Below, in pieces: positions 55,140-64,000 of a stretch of 64,000 bases of DNA. This stretch comes from Isoetes taiwanensis (Eukaryota > Streptophyta > Lycopodiopsida > Isoetales > Isoetaceae): NCBI GenBank assembly GCA_021234155.1, contig JAJEKV010000058.1, positions 9,176,992-9,240,991 on the forward strand, read 5' to 3'. Made by a program: the position numbers and the translations under genes. Within the stretch, counting starts at the first letter, position 1; the number at the start of each line of letters is the position of its first letter. The notes under the pieces were generated by a model. That model saw only the letters and a program-made list of their open reading frames with translations. It did no database searches and was not told the origin of the DNA.

Positions 55140-55990
55140 CCAACATGCAGCACCAGAGATCATGTAGTTTTTCTAGCTATTCTCAGAGCCAACTCAACTT
55201 GCCTCAAGAATTTGATCTAGAGGATGATTCAGTGAAGCAACCTTTCATTTCTGCAAAACATCCAGATGAAAGGAATCAGAACTCGTGTCACAGAGATGAT
55301 CTTAGTGATTGCATCCCCTTTCATTCCACTTTCAAATCTGGAGGATATTTTATTTATCCAGGTTGGTTTACTTCCATGTCTCCTTGATTCTGCATGCTTT
55401 TTTCTTTTTTTTCTTGCCTTGTCTTTTAATTTACTTTATTACAACTAATGTAGTTCCGAGATTGGGGCTCCATGCCTAGATGATATGCTGAAAGAAATAT
55501 TAGAAAAGGGTGGATACGAGGCATTCAAGAAAAGAATGCTTTCCAAAGGGTTTGTGCCAGGAAAGGTGAGTTTGCTTTATGTTTGTTCTACATACACATT
55601 TCATATATTTTATATTTTTGGTTTTCTACTTTAGCACAAGGCTATAGATTATATCAAGGGAACAAGCCCAGGTGTCGTATTCAAGATAAAATCAAAGAAA
55701 GGCAAAGAACCATTGAATGTAAGTATTGCACATTTTGTAATTTCAACTTTGTGTTCATACATTATTCTCATGCTTATACTTTTGTGACATTCCCGAAGAG
55801 TATATGTTATGTTGATGATTCTGATGAGGTAAGGGAGAAGCTTTATATTATTAATTTTACTTACGGAAGTTCTAACAACATGCTTTAAAAATATAATTAA
55901 CAGGATAAGAACGAAGAAGACAATGCGGGTCATGAAGGCAATGCAAATGACGAGGATCATGGAGATGAACCAACAAATAGAGAGGATTGA
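55140..55990 (+). pseudogene. Unidentified multi-exon gene, 3' part
   Basis: Exon-like segments are: up to about 55362 (SCSFSSYSQSQLNLPQEFDLEDDSV...); 55454-55566 after an ATGTAG acceptor (IGAPCLDDMLKEILEKGGYEAFKKRMLSKGFVPGK); about 55638-55720 (KAIDYIKGTSPGVVFKIKSKKG); a short segment to about 55829; and 55904-55990 (DKNEEDNAGHEGNANDEDHGDEPTNRED, stop), after an AACAG acceptor. Borders follow GT-AG. The C-terminus is strongly acidic. I do not recognise the family. It may be a real gene's 3' end or another captured fragment. Confidence 0.4.
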
Positions 55991-56618
55991 ATTGTTTATA
56001 TGGATTATTTTGTTGGCATAAAAATTTGTACTCTTGCCTTGAACTATTTTTTATGACAATTTGGCATGTAGGAAATTCGTTAATGATCAATGCAATTTAT
56101 TACTTTGACTCTTTATTATCAAATTTGAAATATGTGTTACCAAAGCAAAATAGCTAGATATTTATCATTTTGACTGAAGGCAAATGCATACATTGTCCTA
56201 AAATTAGCTATTACCTAGAAGCAAAACTTGCCAAACGGTTGTTTTAAGGTAGATGGAATATAGCTATCATGTTGTCACTAGATTGCCAAGATGATTATGC
56301 TATGCTGTTAGTATATGCTCCATTTGTCTATCATAATGTGGTCATAACACTAGTTATTTTGTAGACACAAAACTGGTCATAAAACTTCTTGTTATGGATA
56401 GGATTATAGGTGCTAATTTGTCACTACCTTGCCATGATGATGCTATGTTGTCACTATTGGTATTATTTGTCTATCACAATGTGGTCAAAGTGCTAGGTAT
56501 TTTTTTAATACAAAATGAGTCACAACATTTCTTATTGGTTGTCTTATTGTAGATGTATTCTAGCTACTATTTAGGCACTAGCTTGCTATAATGTTGATGT
56601 AATGTTGTTCGTATGGGC

Positions 56619-56652
56619 TTTATTTATTTATTTATTTATTTATTTATTTTTT
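56619..56652 (+). repeat. (TTTA)n microsatellite
   Basis: Seven to eight TTTA units directly adjoin the start of the second segmental copy. Confidence 0.9.
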
Positions 56653-59486
56653 AACTACCCAACATATATATAACTAACATTGACATTATTACTACAAACC
56701 ATTGCATCCAACACATTTAAATGAAAATCCCCCGAAACCCCTTTTGGTTTGGGTGCATATTCACACGGGGGGTTACTGCGGGCAACGAGAGCTGTCAGAT
56801 GGGCATATTTGCCCTTTATTCCAAGATCTGGACCATACATAGCGATCCTCGTTTGTGGGGTATGCCTGTACAAGTTTTTGTATACTATATCTTGAGGTTT
56901 GCAAAATACTATAAGATTTAAAAGAATATACTTAATTGTGTTAATTTTATACATGTATTATAAGTTTTTAGGGGCTCTCGCTGCCCTACGTAACCCCCCG
57001 TGTGAATATGCACCCAAACCAAAGGGGGTTTCAGGGGGATTTTCATTTAAATGTGTTGGATGCAATGGTTTGTAGTAATAATGTCAATGTTAGTTATATA
57101 TATGTTGGGTAGTTAAAAAAAAAATTTGGGCCCTTCGGGCCCTAACAAAATCAGACACTGCACCACATACTCAAGTTATAAAAAGTATTTTAGAATTTGC
57201 CAAATCACACCACGTTTTGCATACATATCCACAAGAGCATACATATCCACAAGAGCATTTGCTAATGCTGCATCAAACTGGAAACCCTTTTTGATAATTT
57301 GCAAACACTTGTGCATGTCGTCCAATTATATGAGACAACCCTAGGACGATAAAACTGCCTTGTTTTAATATAAATACAATGATGTGCAATGGTTGCATGA
57401 TGGGTAACAGAAATAGAAGGTAAGAAATAGAAGGTAACGCAATGCTGCATCAAACATCTCCTCCGCCCTGCATAGAACGAGCATAAGTGTTTGAAATAAA
57501 GAAACGATAAAGCTCAGATTTAGTCGAATGTGAATACCTGATACAATTCAATGTCTTCCAAAGTATCTGTGTAATTGCACAAACAGCTTGCCTTTGTCAT
57601 GATCAAGGTCAGAAGTTCTCAGACATTAGGTAAGAAAGGGTGTTTTGACAAAGAACTTCACAAAAACAATTGACCAAACAAGGTAGTCAATTTCTCCTAG
57701 GATGATTCAAACTAGAACAATTCTGCAGCCAACATGATACAAGATGTGAAAAAGGTTCAGTCATAGGTCATAGGCAGAAACCTAAATTGCCAAAAAGAAG
57801 ATAGATCAGGCTTCATGTATTAGAATTCTGCAATGCCATACACTCTACAAGTAGCAACAAGATACAACATGAACTTGCAAAGCCAGCAATCCATGATTAG
57901 TTATATAAAACAATAAATGACCAGTGAGATTTTCCAACCTACTGGTAAAAACAATTGAAGAGAAAGGGGAGGTTCAATACGTACATGTATTCTAGCATCT
58001 TCTTATATGTATCAACATTCAGATCATGCTCTTCAAGAACTTGAAGCATATCACTTTCAAGCATACTTACTCCCTCCAGAAAACCAGTAGTTCTTCTGAT
58101 TCTTGCTTTATAATAATCAGATCTCGCGGCCAGAAATGCGTTGTGGCATCTAAATCTCATTCCCTCCACCAGAACGCATATATCGACATGATCCTCTTAG
58201 AGATTCGCCGATTTGGGTACCAAAAATCTGCCATAGCCATGGAAGCCCAAAGCTCGGCTGCCGAAATAGCTCATGATTATATGGCTGAGACGAAGGATCC
58301 ACCATACCCTAGATTATCAGCTGATATATTTGCAAAATAGTAATATGAGATGCCTTCTAAGTTATAATGGGCAGAAGGCATTTCATTGCCGTTGAAAGAT
58401 CTACGTCCAGAAGTCAGTCATTCTTTTGGTGCCTTGACAGTATAAATATAAACTCTATGGAGAGTAGAGAACTCATAGGAAAACTCTATAGCAAACCTTA
58501 GGCGTTGGAGCTTTGGCATGGTAAAGGTAACGATGTATACAACTGTTAGCTAATAAGTCAGATCCTTCAGTCAGACAATGTAAACAGACAGCCTATCGAA
58601 TAGGAAAAATCCAAATGATCCATTGCCATTTACAAAGTAAAACCAACCTCTTATCTTCTTGCCAACATCAGAGTAAACATCAGGTCCCTTGGCCATAGCT
58701 GCGGGTTTATCAAGGACCCTTGATTATTAAAACGTTCCACCGCTACCCTGCAATACATTAGACGGGTCAACATGTGAAAAAATGTTCACATTGGGGTTAC
58801 GTTCTCTGATAATACATGCCATCCAACTGGTCCTCGCAGAAACGCTGAACGCTTCAGAAATTTTTGAGAAGCATTATATCTATGTGATTTAATGCCTGGT
58901 AGAAATGATCTATGGCCAAACGGAATGCTGCTATAGCTGATGAAGAAAACTGGCTGCAAACTTGTTGGTGCTTGGATCCGTTCAACCATACATAACTTGA
59001 AACCCTAACTCAAGAGGAATCGGCCCGCACACTCGAAATTCGCAAGTTCCTGAGTGAAATGATCTAAGAATCCCTAAGAAGGCAAAATCGGGATGTGCCT
59101 TGATGATTTGGGCTGGATTCTATGGCCTGGAGGCCGGATTCGTGAGCTGCAGGCCGCCTCTCTAACCTGCACGTTAGGTTTAAAAGAAAATAAAAATAAA
59201 CAGTTAGTTCGAAATAGTTAAATGGAGTTAACACATGGGGATTTAAAAAAAGTCAAGTTAAAATGGTCATGCCCTAATCCACACAACCCTAAAAAAACCC
59301 TAAAACTAATGGGAGGATATTCACCACAGGATCTGCCCCCTTTTCTAAAATCAACGGCTGACAAAAGGGTGCACTCTAGAAATACTATTTAGTACACCTG
59401 GATGAATACGGCCACCAAATCATATGAAAACCTTAGAGAAAACAGTACAAAAACACAAAAAAAAAACCCCCTGTTATAATGCTACA
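56653..59486 (+). repeat. Second copy of the 29.1-31.5 kb segment
   Basis: From GTTACTGCGGGCAACGAG (56773) to CCCTGTTATAATGCTACATATT (ending about 59486) the sequence matches 29150-31487 in direct orientation at very high identity. The exception is an extra roughly 360 bp (about 57755-58116) present only here. It also retains more of the MITE left arm (56653-56772). Confidence 0.92.
57415..58200 (-). pseudogene. ABTB1-like BTB/POZ gene fragments, copy 2 (more complete)
   Basis: Exon 1 on the minus strand, from about 58200 to 57985, encodes DHVDICVLVEGMRFRCHNAFLAARSDYYKARI...EEHDLNVDTYKKMLEYM, a BTB/POZ domain, and ends at a GTACGT donor. The next pieces DTLEDIELYQ (about 57540-57575) and AEEMFDAALRYLLFLLP (about 57415-57465) continue the same protein in order, as in plant ankyrin-BTB (ABTB1-type) proteins. 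An in-frame TAA sits just before exon 1 (near 58200), and the ankyrin half is not seen. BTB proteins of this kind are adaptor subunits for Cullin-3 ligases. It lies within a duplicated repeat, so it is a captured fragment. Confidence 0.65.
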
Positions 59487-59744
59487 TATTGTTAAAATAT
59501 TGACACAAATTTGACATTTCCTAGATTACCATGTAGTTTCAAATTGACTTTGTGTCAATATTATGTCATAAATCAAAGCCGCAGGCTTGACACAACATTT
59601 GACGCTATTGTAGCACGTTTGTGACAAATGATCACGACAAGTATAGTGTCAAGACTGTGACAATAATTGGGTTTAGACAGGTTCTCCTTGTGTCAAAAAA
59701 ATTGACATTATACTAGACACTATAGGTACCCTTCTCTTGTAGTG
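59487..59744 (-). repeat. CACTA-type transposon end, right
   Basis: Read on the minus strand it begins CACTACAAGAGAAGGG and contains numerous TTGACAC/TGTGTCA subterminal motifs, the mirror image of 26338-26550. The three bases flanking the two tips (ATC and CCA) do not match. Confidence 0.65.
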
Positions 59745-61020
59745 CCATTTCTGAAATCAATTGCTGAGAAAAGTTATGTACGAATATAAGATTCAAATTA
59801 AACCTAATGCAAGAGAACATGTAGAGTGTGAGAATAGGACGAGTACAACGGGGGGATAGACCAGGTGGTTAGATGTTAGAAGTGCTCCCTTTCATCATAC
59901 CAATTCAAGCTTTAATAACATGGCCATCAATACGGGTTTGATTCCTCCAATATCACAACATATATAATATAGGTTCTTTTTTTGTTTGAGACGAATATTT
60001 GTTTGAGCCTATTTTTTCTGTGCTCGGAATGGATTTGAGTTGGACACGTGTATTATAAACTTTTTATGGCAATGGTAACATCTGTATTTAGGTCAGACTC
60101 TTTCTGGCGCCATAGCCAAGCTCCATCGAGCTCCTGTCCCCTTTTAGTCTTATGACTATGTCGTTTTGCTAAGCTCCAACTTATCGGCTTGCTCTGAGCT
60201 TCAATCTGAGCACGACCTTACTTGGATGTTGAGATTCAAATGCAAGAGTTTGAAGCAAGTTCTTGCTTCTTTAAGTGGGTTGCAAATATAAGGATTTTTA
60301 GGAAAATTCTTGCTTTGTGTCAGCTTTAGATGGATGGGAGATGTGATGCTTGCAGATGGCGATGAAGATGAAGTCGTGCATGCTGGCCGGATCTAAGGGG
60401 AACCTAAACCATATAGCCCCTGTCCGGCTTTCAAAATGTTTTAGTTTAGCATGAACGACGGCCTCAGGTCACCAGTTGACTTTCTGTATGATCCATTTCG
60501 ACTGCTGCAAAGGTAATTTCGGCCACGGTTCAGTAGGTTCAGATACTCCTGAGATGATTCGGATAGGGGAATAATAAGATTTAGGTCGATTTTGGTTTTT
60601 CTTATTGGCATTGTGCCTTAATTTTTGTGCCCTAGTTTTGATTGCAGGAGGCTGAAGTGAAAATGGATATGTATATGCAGTATGTTAACCAATGTTTCTT
60701 TCTAGTAGCTTTTAAGCAAACCATTATAAATTGAAGTATAAGATACTCTTTTGTGGTAAGATGTAGAATATGCAATCTATTTCTCGCTTTTAAGCACAAT
60801 TTCATGGACTTTCTGTGAGTCCATATGCCTCTGAAATGATGCCTAATTTTTAAAATATTGCATTTTTTTTATTAAAACGATGCATTACTTTGGGAATAGT
60901 GCTGGTAGATGAGCTGGCAGGCATTATGTAAATTGGGTCACGAAAGAGAAGGGTGGTGTTTTTAAAAATAACCCTCATCATCAGAGGTGTTGTTAGTTAA
61001 GACGAGCTTGTGCAAATCCG
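59745..61020. other. Noncoding stretch, nothing recognised
   Basis: AT-rich DNA without a convincing gene, RNA gene or repeat boundary. Confidence 0.4.
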
Positions 61021-61283
61021 CTTCTCCTAGATTGATCTCAGGACACTCAAAATGGTTGGAACGAGGCGCAGACATGGATTTACAATGAGCAAAATACAGT
61101 CCCATATAAGTGAACCAATCTTAGCCCATGCGAACCAGTTGCAGCTGGAGGTGCAAAATGAGATAAACCAACATGGAAAGAAAGAGATCAGTGCCCAAGT
61201 CATGAAGCTCCTCCATGGGGAAGGGTTGGCTAGAGTAAACAATGACGAAGATTAGGCCAGTAGGTCGGAGCTTGAGTCCTGCC

Positions 61284-61958
61284 TCATATCACTAAAATGC
61301 CATATTTACAGGGCAAAGGCACTGAAGAGGCTGCTGAAGACTTGCTCACCCCAAGAATCCATCTCAATGCTCTCATACATACCTTCATGCCCCTCAATTG
61401 ATATAGTAGCCGTCCTGTGTTTTCATCATAGCTGGAATTCCTACACAAGGAGTAAATGAAATTAATCCTATCTTTTTGAAGCTGTCCAATGTATTGGGAC
61501 CTTATCTGCACGAGGTCATCCACATTGTACTGCACTGTGCAATCTAGGTTGCAACACTCTTGTCCCCTAATTGCCTCCAGGTTTTCTTTGGTTGGTGCCA
61601 TACTTTCCATCCTTTCTAAATATTTGTCACTTCTAGGCCTCTTGGGCACCTTTGGCTGCCTTTTATGAAAGACATAGCGTCTCTTCCTTGTGATCAAAGG
61701 ATGCTCATCGACCACCAAATCTTCCACATGGCCTTGGGTGGGCCTTGGGGTGTGTAGTTCAGTAGGGCATTCTAGAGTATCACCATTCTTGTGTGTAATA
61801 TATCTAATTGGCCATCTCAACTGAAGCTTGGGACTCCAAAGAGCCCGGAAGCACACAATGCAATCACTAGAGCTTCCTGACATGATTGTATCAACTTCGA
61901 TAAGAAGCTTCACAATGCCAACTCCAAGATGTTCATCTCCCAGCCTCTCATCATTCAC
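61284..61958 (-). pseudogene. Transposase-like protein, N-terminal part
   Basis: A 224-residue open frame contains PTKENLEAIRGQECCNLDC, LVQIRSQYIGQLQKDRINFIYSL and GMKVCMRALRWILGVSKSS. The pattern C..C ... I+SQ+...QDR..FI ... G.KVC..A...ILGVS is that of the N-terminal segment of long transposase-like proteins related to the one at 22.5-25.5 kb. No catalytic part follows in the window (downstream on the minus strand is 61052-61255, unrelated). It is probably a truncated fragment. The similarity is judged from motifs only. Confidence 0.45.
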
Positions 61959-62139
61959 ACTATCAAATGGATCAACTGCAGTTATTATGCCCTCTCAAAA
62001 TACCGGCCCGGTTGCAAGGGTGCAACAAAAGGCAACCCATCTTCCTCCATTGGAGCCTAGGGCAATGGCCTCCTTTGGACTTCCCTGGCTCCATTTTACT
62101 CATCTCACATGCTCCCTGAATGAAAAAGCTCAAATTAAA

Positions 62140-62395
62140 ACCATATAGCCCCAAACACCACAAATATGACCATATGAACCATATAAAACCATACAAACAT
62201 ATTAAATATAACCATATTAAATCATACAACCATATTAACTAAAATCATATAACCATATTAAAGCATACAACCACACTCATTCTAAACCATATGTGAACAT
62301 TGTAACCATATATACCATTGATACTATTCAACCATTGAAACCTTATTAAATACATAAGATAACATATATAAACATATAACCTACCCTTTCATATC
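62140..62395 (+). repeat. ACCATAT-rich satellite-like tract
   Basis: Irregular repeats of (A)ACCATAT(T/A)AAA-type units of 10-20 bp. No gene. Confidence 0.75.
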
Positions 62396-62404
62396 TTGGC
62401 ATGG

Positions 62405-62440
62405 CCACGCGGCCTCTTCGTGAGGCCGTGTACGTCGCCA
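62405..62440. repeat. Short perfect GC hairpin with TTCG loop
   Basis: CGGCCTC-TTCG-TGAGGCCG near 62412-62431 forms a tight hairpin at the border between the satellite-like tract and a promoter-like stretch. It could be a MITE end or an RNA structure. Confidence 0.55.
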
Positions 62441-62920
62441 AGAATCCGCGACTACCACGCCATGGAGGGCATGGCCCACACGTGGATGTAGTTTATTATT
62501 GCACTTTTACGAGGTTTCGAGGGTGCAGCCGTAATTAATTGCACCCTCTTCCTCTCCCCAACCATTCTTCCTCCCCTGTTTTCTCGATCACTCTTCGAGC
62601 TCCCCGTTTTTCCTTAAAGCTTTTTTCCGATCAGGCGATCGATCGAACCGAAGCGATTCCAAGGCCATCTTATGACAAAGCAGCTTTGGTCGACGGATCG
62701 GGGCGCTTCCAAATACCGTTCTCGCTTGCAGATTCATTGTTCGAGCGGGCGTTACCGCCTGAGAAGAAAGTGAGGCCCTTTTTAGTGCTGCTTTTTAGTT
62801 TTCTGTAAGTCCTTTAGTGCATTTTTACTTATATTCTGTTGTTAGAGGCTCTTATTAATCCCTAATACAATTTACCCCGACAAATCCTTATTCACGCTTT
62901 TTGCCAACGACTATACCCAC

Positions 62921-62970
62921 ATGGAAGCGAACTTCGAAGCCTCCTCCTCATCCAAAGAAATCTTCCGTGT
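62921..62970 (+). CDS. Possible first coding exon
   Basis: ATG at 62921 encodes MEANFEASSSSKEIF followed by a GTGTATG donor. The preceding 400 bp are pyrimidine-rich and could be a 5' leader. The downstream exon is not identified, so this is weak. Confidence 0.2.
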
Positions 62971-63618
62971 ATGTTTTTGTAATATCATACCCTTTTTTAA
63001 TCTCATTTTTCTGTACTGTTCTCCACTGTTCTCTGTACTGTTCTCCACTGTTCTCTGTTTTCTCATTAATCTCATTAATCTTTGTATTGTTTTCTGTTTT
63101 TTGTGATCTTTTTCTTGCTTGTGGTTGAATTGAATACATTGTACAGGCACAAGTGAGAATAGTGGTTAGAGTAGTAGCAAGCAACCGAGATAGAAATCAT
63201 CAGAGACTGGTGTTAGGAAGTAAGATATTGCAGAGCATTAACAGAACATAACTAGGAATGTCTTTCTCCCAGCAAGAACTAAGAATAGGAATTGCTTCAC
63301 AGAATCTCCATTTCTAACTCACAAAGAAATCCAATCGCAGAGACATGCGAGGAGGGAGTGGCGAGTTGAGAATACTTGCCGCCTTGCCAACCGGGGAAGT
63401 ACAGGCCTTCTTCTTCCGACTTCGAAGTCGAGAACTTCTCGACTTCATGGCGAGAAGAGGGAGTGTACACTGGACCGCTTGGCGAGGCTTGAGGGATTCG
63501 ACTTCAGCGATTCTCGATTGCACTGACTACCCAATGTCTTCACATTCTTTAGAACCTGGTTGCGACCTTCTGGACTCGTGAGTCGAGAATGTGATACCTG
63601 CCAATGGCCCTTTGTGCA

Positions 63619-64000
63619 GTCGCAGGTGCCTCCACCCAGTCTGAGCCACTCTCCTTCGAACCATGCTCATCGAATATTGCGAAGAGGACTGGCTCCGACT
63701 GGGTGGAGGCCTCGGCGACTAACCAATCGAGGTGTTGGCGCTCGACTTCGTGAGTCGAGAAAACGCAGGCTCTAGTGCACTCTAGAGCTGGCCTGCAGAC
63801 AGTCTTAACCACTCTCCTTCTATCTTCCTCGGACATTGCGAAGGGAAGTGGTTTTCACTGTCTGCAGGCCAACTCTTAGCAACCCAATTCTCTCAGGTGG
63901 TGTCGCAGCGGCCTCTACCCAATCAAAGACCGCCTCCTTCAACCATCTTCGCCGAATATTGGGCGGGGATGGGCTCGATTGGGTGGAGGCCTCGGGCGAC
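63619..64000. ncRNA. Array of three long imperfect hairpins (miRNA-like or foldback repeats)
   Basis: Unit a 63619-63719, unit b 63790-63870 and unit c 63902-64000 each fold into a hairpin with arms of roughly 30-40 bp and a loop of about 20 nt (containing TCTTC...GAATATTG or GACATTG then CGAAG). The outer stem differs between units (CTCCACCCAGTC, CTGCAGACAGT and CTCTACCCAATC), yet each pairs with its own other arm. Small GACT(CGTG)AGTC palindromes precede units a and b. Unit c reaches the window end, so the array may continue. Whether it is transcribed is unknown. Confidence 0.6.

Noticed and set aside
26338-59744. Firm call of one intact 33-kb CACTA transposon
   Set aside because: Flanking trinucleotides do not match and no CACTA transposase is seen; kept only as a hypothesis.
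61052-61255. Small plus-strand frame (MVGTRRRHGF...)
   Set aside because: No domain, no splice context and no homologue recognised; could be chance.
63619-64000. CRISPR-like array
   Set aside because: Repeats are hairpins with diverged stems and no equal-length spacers, in a plant genome.

Overview
The window looks like nuclear DNA of a land plant. The support is a multi-exon cytochrome P450 of the CYP72 clan, a PLS-class pentatricopeptide (PPR) gene, a NIMA-related kinase, a NAC-domain fragment, Ty1/copia and Ty3/gypsy retrotransposons primed by plant-like tRNAs, a DUF659-type hAT transposon, CACTA-type ends and many foldback MITEs. A non-seed plant (fern or lycophyte) is a guess from the unusual transposon families. 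It is not a prokaryotic or viral contig. Almost every gene seen is broken, captured or carried by a mobile element.

Layout. 1-7.1 kb: a minus-strand Ty3/gypsy element cut by the window start. It has a zinc-knuckle-only gag, and its archaeal-type RNase H lies upstream of the reverse transcriptase. 7.3-9.4 kb plus 13.93-13.94 kb: a minus-strand P450 gene split near its start codon by a complete 4.5-kb copia element (9391-13922; 149-bp LTRs, TSD ATAGA). 14.5-15.6 kb: two MITEs and a tandem repeat. 15.6-25.95 kb: a roughly 10-kb composite element. Its left part holds a Crypton/DUF3504-like tyrosine recombinase gene. Its right part (18991-25832, exact 33-bp inverted ends) holds a coiled-coil/RING gene, an FCP1-like HAD phosphatase gene and, convergent to them, a DDE-type transposase gene. 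Its right end abuts a second P450 pseudogene fragment.

26.3-59.7 kb: a nest of repeats lying between two CACTA-like ends in inverted orientation. It contains a 4.2-kb TIR element carrying NAC, PPR and BTB gene scraps (27.3-31.5 kb). It contains a precisely delimited 10.3-kb hAT element (31606-41947; TSD AGATGCTT) carrying a hAT transposase relic, a protein-kinase-like gene, a coiled-coil gene and a series of foldbacks. It contains a 2.1-kb tandem duplication followed by an inverted copy (42.66-48.6 kb). It also contains plus-strand gene relics (conserved plant protein fragment, PPR, NEK kinase, an unknown multi-exon gene) at 48.8-56 kb, and a second copy of the BTB/PPR-fragment segment (56.7-59.5 kb).

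59.7-64 kb: mostly noncoding DNA, the N-terminal part of another transposase-like protein (61.3-62.0 kb), an ACCATAT-rich satellite-like stretch, and at the right edge three consecutive long hairpins whose stems differ in sequence but remain paired.

The most notable signals are the DDE/RING/phosphatase transposon nested beside a plant Crypton-like recombinase, the hAT with kinase cargo, the rearranged gypsy polyprotein, and the hairpin array at 63.6-64 kb.
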